Assembly: GCA_965230565.1 (NCBI GenBank)
Contig: CBDDLH010000003.1
Location: 453,382 to 517,381 of the forward strand
DNA: 64,000 bases
Direction of reading: 5' to 3'
DNA from: BCD1 sp965230565
GTDB lineage: Bacteria; Bacteroidota; Bacteroidia; Chitinophagales; Saprospiraceae
The notes under the pieces were generated by a model, which worked only from the letters and a program-made list of their open reading frames with translations, did no database searches and was not told the origin of the DNA. The position numbers were made by a program, and so were the translations under genes. Positions 61,983 to 64,000 of this stretch are shown in pieces (within the stretch, counting starts at the first letter, position 1; each line of letters starts with the position of its first letter).

Positions 61983-64000
61983 TTAATTATACCCAGGGTT
62001 CTGTTCCAGATTTGGATTTGCACCCAGATCGTTATTAGGTATTGGGAAAATGTCCCTGTGGGGTTCAACGGTCTTTCCTTCCTTCACGTCTCCTTTCCAC
62101 TCCCAAAGGTAATCTCCGTTTGTGAATTGTCCGAAGCGAACCAGGTCTGTTCTTCTGTGACATTCCCAGTACAATTCTCTCGCACGTTCATCCAGGATAA
62201 GGTCCAATGTCAACTCCTCTTCAGTGATGTACCCTGCGCTGGAATTATTGTAAGCTCTGAATCTTACCTCATTGAAATAATCGACAGCTTTGGACATGTC
62301 TCCATTACTTCTGACGATAGCTTCAGAAGCCATCAGATAAATATCAGCCAAACGGAAGACAGGGAAATCTGTATCTACATGGTCAGGATTGCTACCAGGA
62401 GCACCATCGCTGGTGACATTTTTGAATTTATTGATAGCATAACCATCCGTGAAAAGCGTAAGGTCTTCAATTTCCAGGTTCTGACCATCAACATAGAAAG
62501 ATCCTCTCACATCCGTACTATTATTTTTCAACTGGTAGGTGTAATTGGTTCTGTTCAGATACAAAAGAATCTCATAATTTCCTCCTTCAACAATACTAAT
62601 GTCCGCACCATCCTGGGTTAAGATACCGTCAGCATTTTCATCACCAAGATTTGCATCCCACGCGTCATTGGCTCTGAATTTGATAGCCCCGGGGTTAAGT
62701 GCAACATCAACGCGCATTACCTCCAGGTCCGCATCCCAGGTCATATCTGTATCGCTGTCCCATCCTGTCGGAGTAGCATCACCTAAAACACCCCAGGTAC
62801 GTCTTTCCATTACATAAGTATTGTTGTTCAGGTCTACCTGAATGTAATACAAACCAGCTTCTCCGGCAGTGATTGTATCTCCCATAGTCAATGTACCATC
62901 ACCATCATTATCACCCAGGTTAGGAGATCCGGGATATTGGGTGATAAAAAACTGCATATTGTCCTCAGGGAAATATTTATGTCCTTCATAGATTTTATCC
63001 CCGGCAACAGAGTTTATTTTGGAATCATCATCTCCAATCGCCCAGTCCTGATATTCACCTGGTGCGTAGATAGCAGAATGGTTCATATCAAAATTTGGTG
63101 ATGAAACGACACCACCAATTGATTCCGGGAATTTGGAAACAAACTCCTTTGTTGTTCTTGATCCACCCCAACCATCAGTAACTCCCGACTCGGAAGGATT
63201 CATAGAACCACCAATACCCGCTCTGATGATAAAGGTTGTTCCTCCCCATGTTTTAGTATTCACACCGTCAAATGTGATAGGGAAAATCACTTCATTATTA
63301 TGGTCATTATCCGCGAGGAAAAGATTCTGATAAACAGGATCCAAAGTGTATCCACCATCTATGATCTTTTCACAATACCTCAAACAATCGGTGTATTTAT
63401 TTAACCCGGCATAGACTTCTGCATTGAGATATAATTTAGCGAGTAATGCCCAAACAGCACCCTGGTCAGCTCTACCATATTCATTGGATCTGACGGCAGT
63501 AATCTTGTCCTCAATATCGAGCAATTCCCCTTCGATATAATTGAAGAGATCCGGCCCCTGAATCTGTTCAGGGAAGAAAGATCCTACTACATCATCTTCT
63601 GTTACAAAAGGAACATTGCGGAAAATATCCAATGCATGCCAGTAACTCAATGCACGCAGGAAACGAGCTTCCGCACGGAACCCCTGGATCTCTTCTCTCA
63701 AGTCACTACTTACGCCCCTTTCATCCAATTTCGCATCGGTAGTTTCCCGCAAAAATTCATTACATAATGGCACCTGATAGAATACACGACTGTAAAAAGC
63801 GTAGGTAAAACCATCTTCCGGTGTCCAGGTCTGACCATGAAAGTTCTTGATGGTCTGGTCATTCCAGCCAATTACCGCCTCATCAGTAGGTAGCTCCTGG
63901 TGATACCAAAGCCCTCTGAGGTATTGACCAAAACCTTCGTCAATCCCTGAAATATCTGCCTGTCCTGACGGACCTTCCTGCCCTGAAACAGCAAGGCCAG
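61983..64000 (-). CDS. susD: SusD-like starch-binding outer-membrane protein with inserted SusE/F-like module, partial
   Basis: The frame is open from the right edge to the stop at 61983, at least 672 codons; the N-terminus and lipobox lie outside. SusD helices are clear at both ends: LRGLWYHQELPTDEAV and FYQVPLCNEFLRETTD, then RFLRALSYWHALDIFRNVPF; near the end FPVFRLADIYLMASEAIVRS and LDLILDERARELYWECHRRTDLVRFGQF. Between them, at about 62520-62950, is an extra region with LGDATPTGWDSDTDMTW, IKFRANDAWDANLGDEN and YEILLYLNRTNYTYQL, the hallmarks of SusE/SusF starch-binding modules. It would dock on a SusC transporter (off window) and feed malto-oligosaccharides inward. Confidence 0.92.
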   Translation of the reverse strand, partial: GLAVSGQEGPSGQADISGIDEGFGQYLRGLWYHQELPTDEAVIGWNDQTIKNFHGQTWTPEDGFTYAFYSRVFYQVPLCNEFLRETTDAKLDERGVSSDLREEIQGFRAEARFLRALSYWHALDIFRNVPFVTEDDVVGSFFPEQIQGPDLFNYIEGELLDIEDKITAVRSNEYGRADQGAVWALLAKLYLNAEVYAGLNKYTDCLRYCEKIIDGGYTLDPVYQNLFLADNDHNNEVIFPITFDGVNTKTWGGTTFIIRAGIGGSMNPSESGVTDGWGGSRTTKEFVSKFPESIGGVVSSPNFDMNHSAIYAPGEYQDWAIGDDDSKINSVAGDKIYEGHKYFPEDNMQFFITQYPGSPNLGDNDGDGTLTMGDTITAGEAGLYYIQVDLNNNTYVMERRTWGVLGDATPTGWDSDTDMTWDADLEVMRVDVALNPGAIKFRANDAWDANLGDENADGILTQDGADISIVEGGNYEILLYLNRTNYTYQLKNNSTDVRGSFYVDGQNLEIEDLTLFTDGYAINKFKNVTSDGAPGSNPDHVDTDFPVFRLADIYLMASEAIVRSNGDMSKAVDYFNEVRFRAYNNSSAGYITEEELTLDLILDERARELYWECHRRTDLVRFGQFTNGDYLWEWKGDVKEGKTVEPHRDIFPIPNNDLGANPNLEQNPGYN

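Overview
The window reads as a chromosome segment of a Bacteroidota bacterium, most likely of the Saprospiraceae/Haliscomenobacter type. The evidence is several secreted proteins with type IX secretion (T9SS) C-terminal sorting domains, a SusD-type starch-binding protein, Bacteroidota-style ECF sigma factors, the futalosine menaquinone gene mqnC, DUF2723 and DUF4834 proteins, a flavobacterial-type carotenoid operon, almost no Shine-Dalgarno sequences, and recognisable TTG/TAnnTTTG promoter elements. There are no rRNA genes, CRISPR arrays, phage genes or transposases. One tRNA (Ala, GGC) is present.

Layout. 0-4.6 kb: a truncated TPR/coiled-coil signalling protein, then an ECF sigma factor whose next gene encodes a trans-envelope protein (inner-membrane helix plus C-terminal beta-barrel), a small lipoprotein, and a bile acid:sodium symporter family protein. 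4.8-8.8 kb: two small heat-shock proteins and a secreted TPR-CHAT protein. 9.1-18.5 kb: replicative helicase DnaB, a T9SS-exported subtilase, an orphan ECF sigma factor, an XRE regulator, a YwqG-like protein, a QueD/PTPS enzyme and two T9SS cargo proteins. 18.8-24.7 kb: an FAD oxidoreductase, an iron-sulfur membrane protein split by an apparent frameshift, mqnC, purine nucleoside phosphorylase and a GNAT. 24.7-38.6 kb: a TPR protein, a UPF1-like helicase, rlmN, htpG, an M28 peptidase, a DUF2723 membrane protein, a DUF4834-like small protein, an RluA-type pseudouridine synthase and rsmG. 38.8-43 kb: tRNA-Ala and a 1304-residue T9SS protein with four nearly identical 324-bp repeats. 43.3-47.6 kb: a carotenoid operon headed by a CarH-like, B12-binding-domain MerR regulator (merR-crtI-crtB-hypothetical-crtZ). 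47.7-50 kb: a DinB/YfiT protein and a beta-CASP ribonuclease-like protein.

50.2-64 kb is a starch/maltodextrin utilisation locus in two convergent arms. The minus arm holds a SusD-like protein (running off the window), a GH13 neopullulanase-like enzyme and a T9SS alpha-amylase, which break down and capture starch at the surface and in the periplasm. The plus arm holds beta-phosphoglucomutase, a GH65 maltose phosphorylase, a GH13 lipoprotein and an MFS (SLC45-like) transporter, which take up and phosphorolyse maltodextrins to glucose and glucose 6-phosphate.

The observations most worth following are: (i) the same spaced inverted repeat, TTGTTYAA-16 nt-TTRAACAA, at the start of the CarH-like gene and in front of crtI, which looks like its operator; (ii) a DUF559 endonuclease-like gene bracketed by GC-rich palindromes and sitting inside the sus arm, which looks like a small mobile unit; (iii) a SusD protein with an internal SusE/F-like starch-binding module; (iv) a family of identical-arm AT-rich palindromes dispersed between genes; and (v) the split iron-sulfur protein gene.
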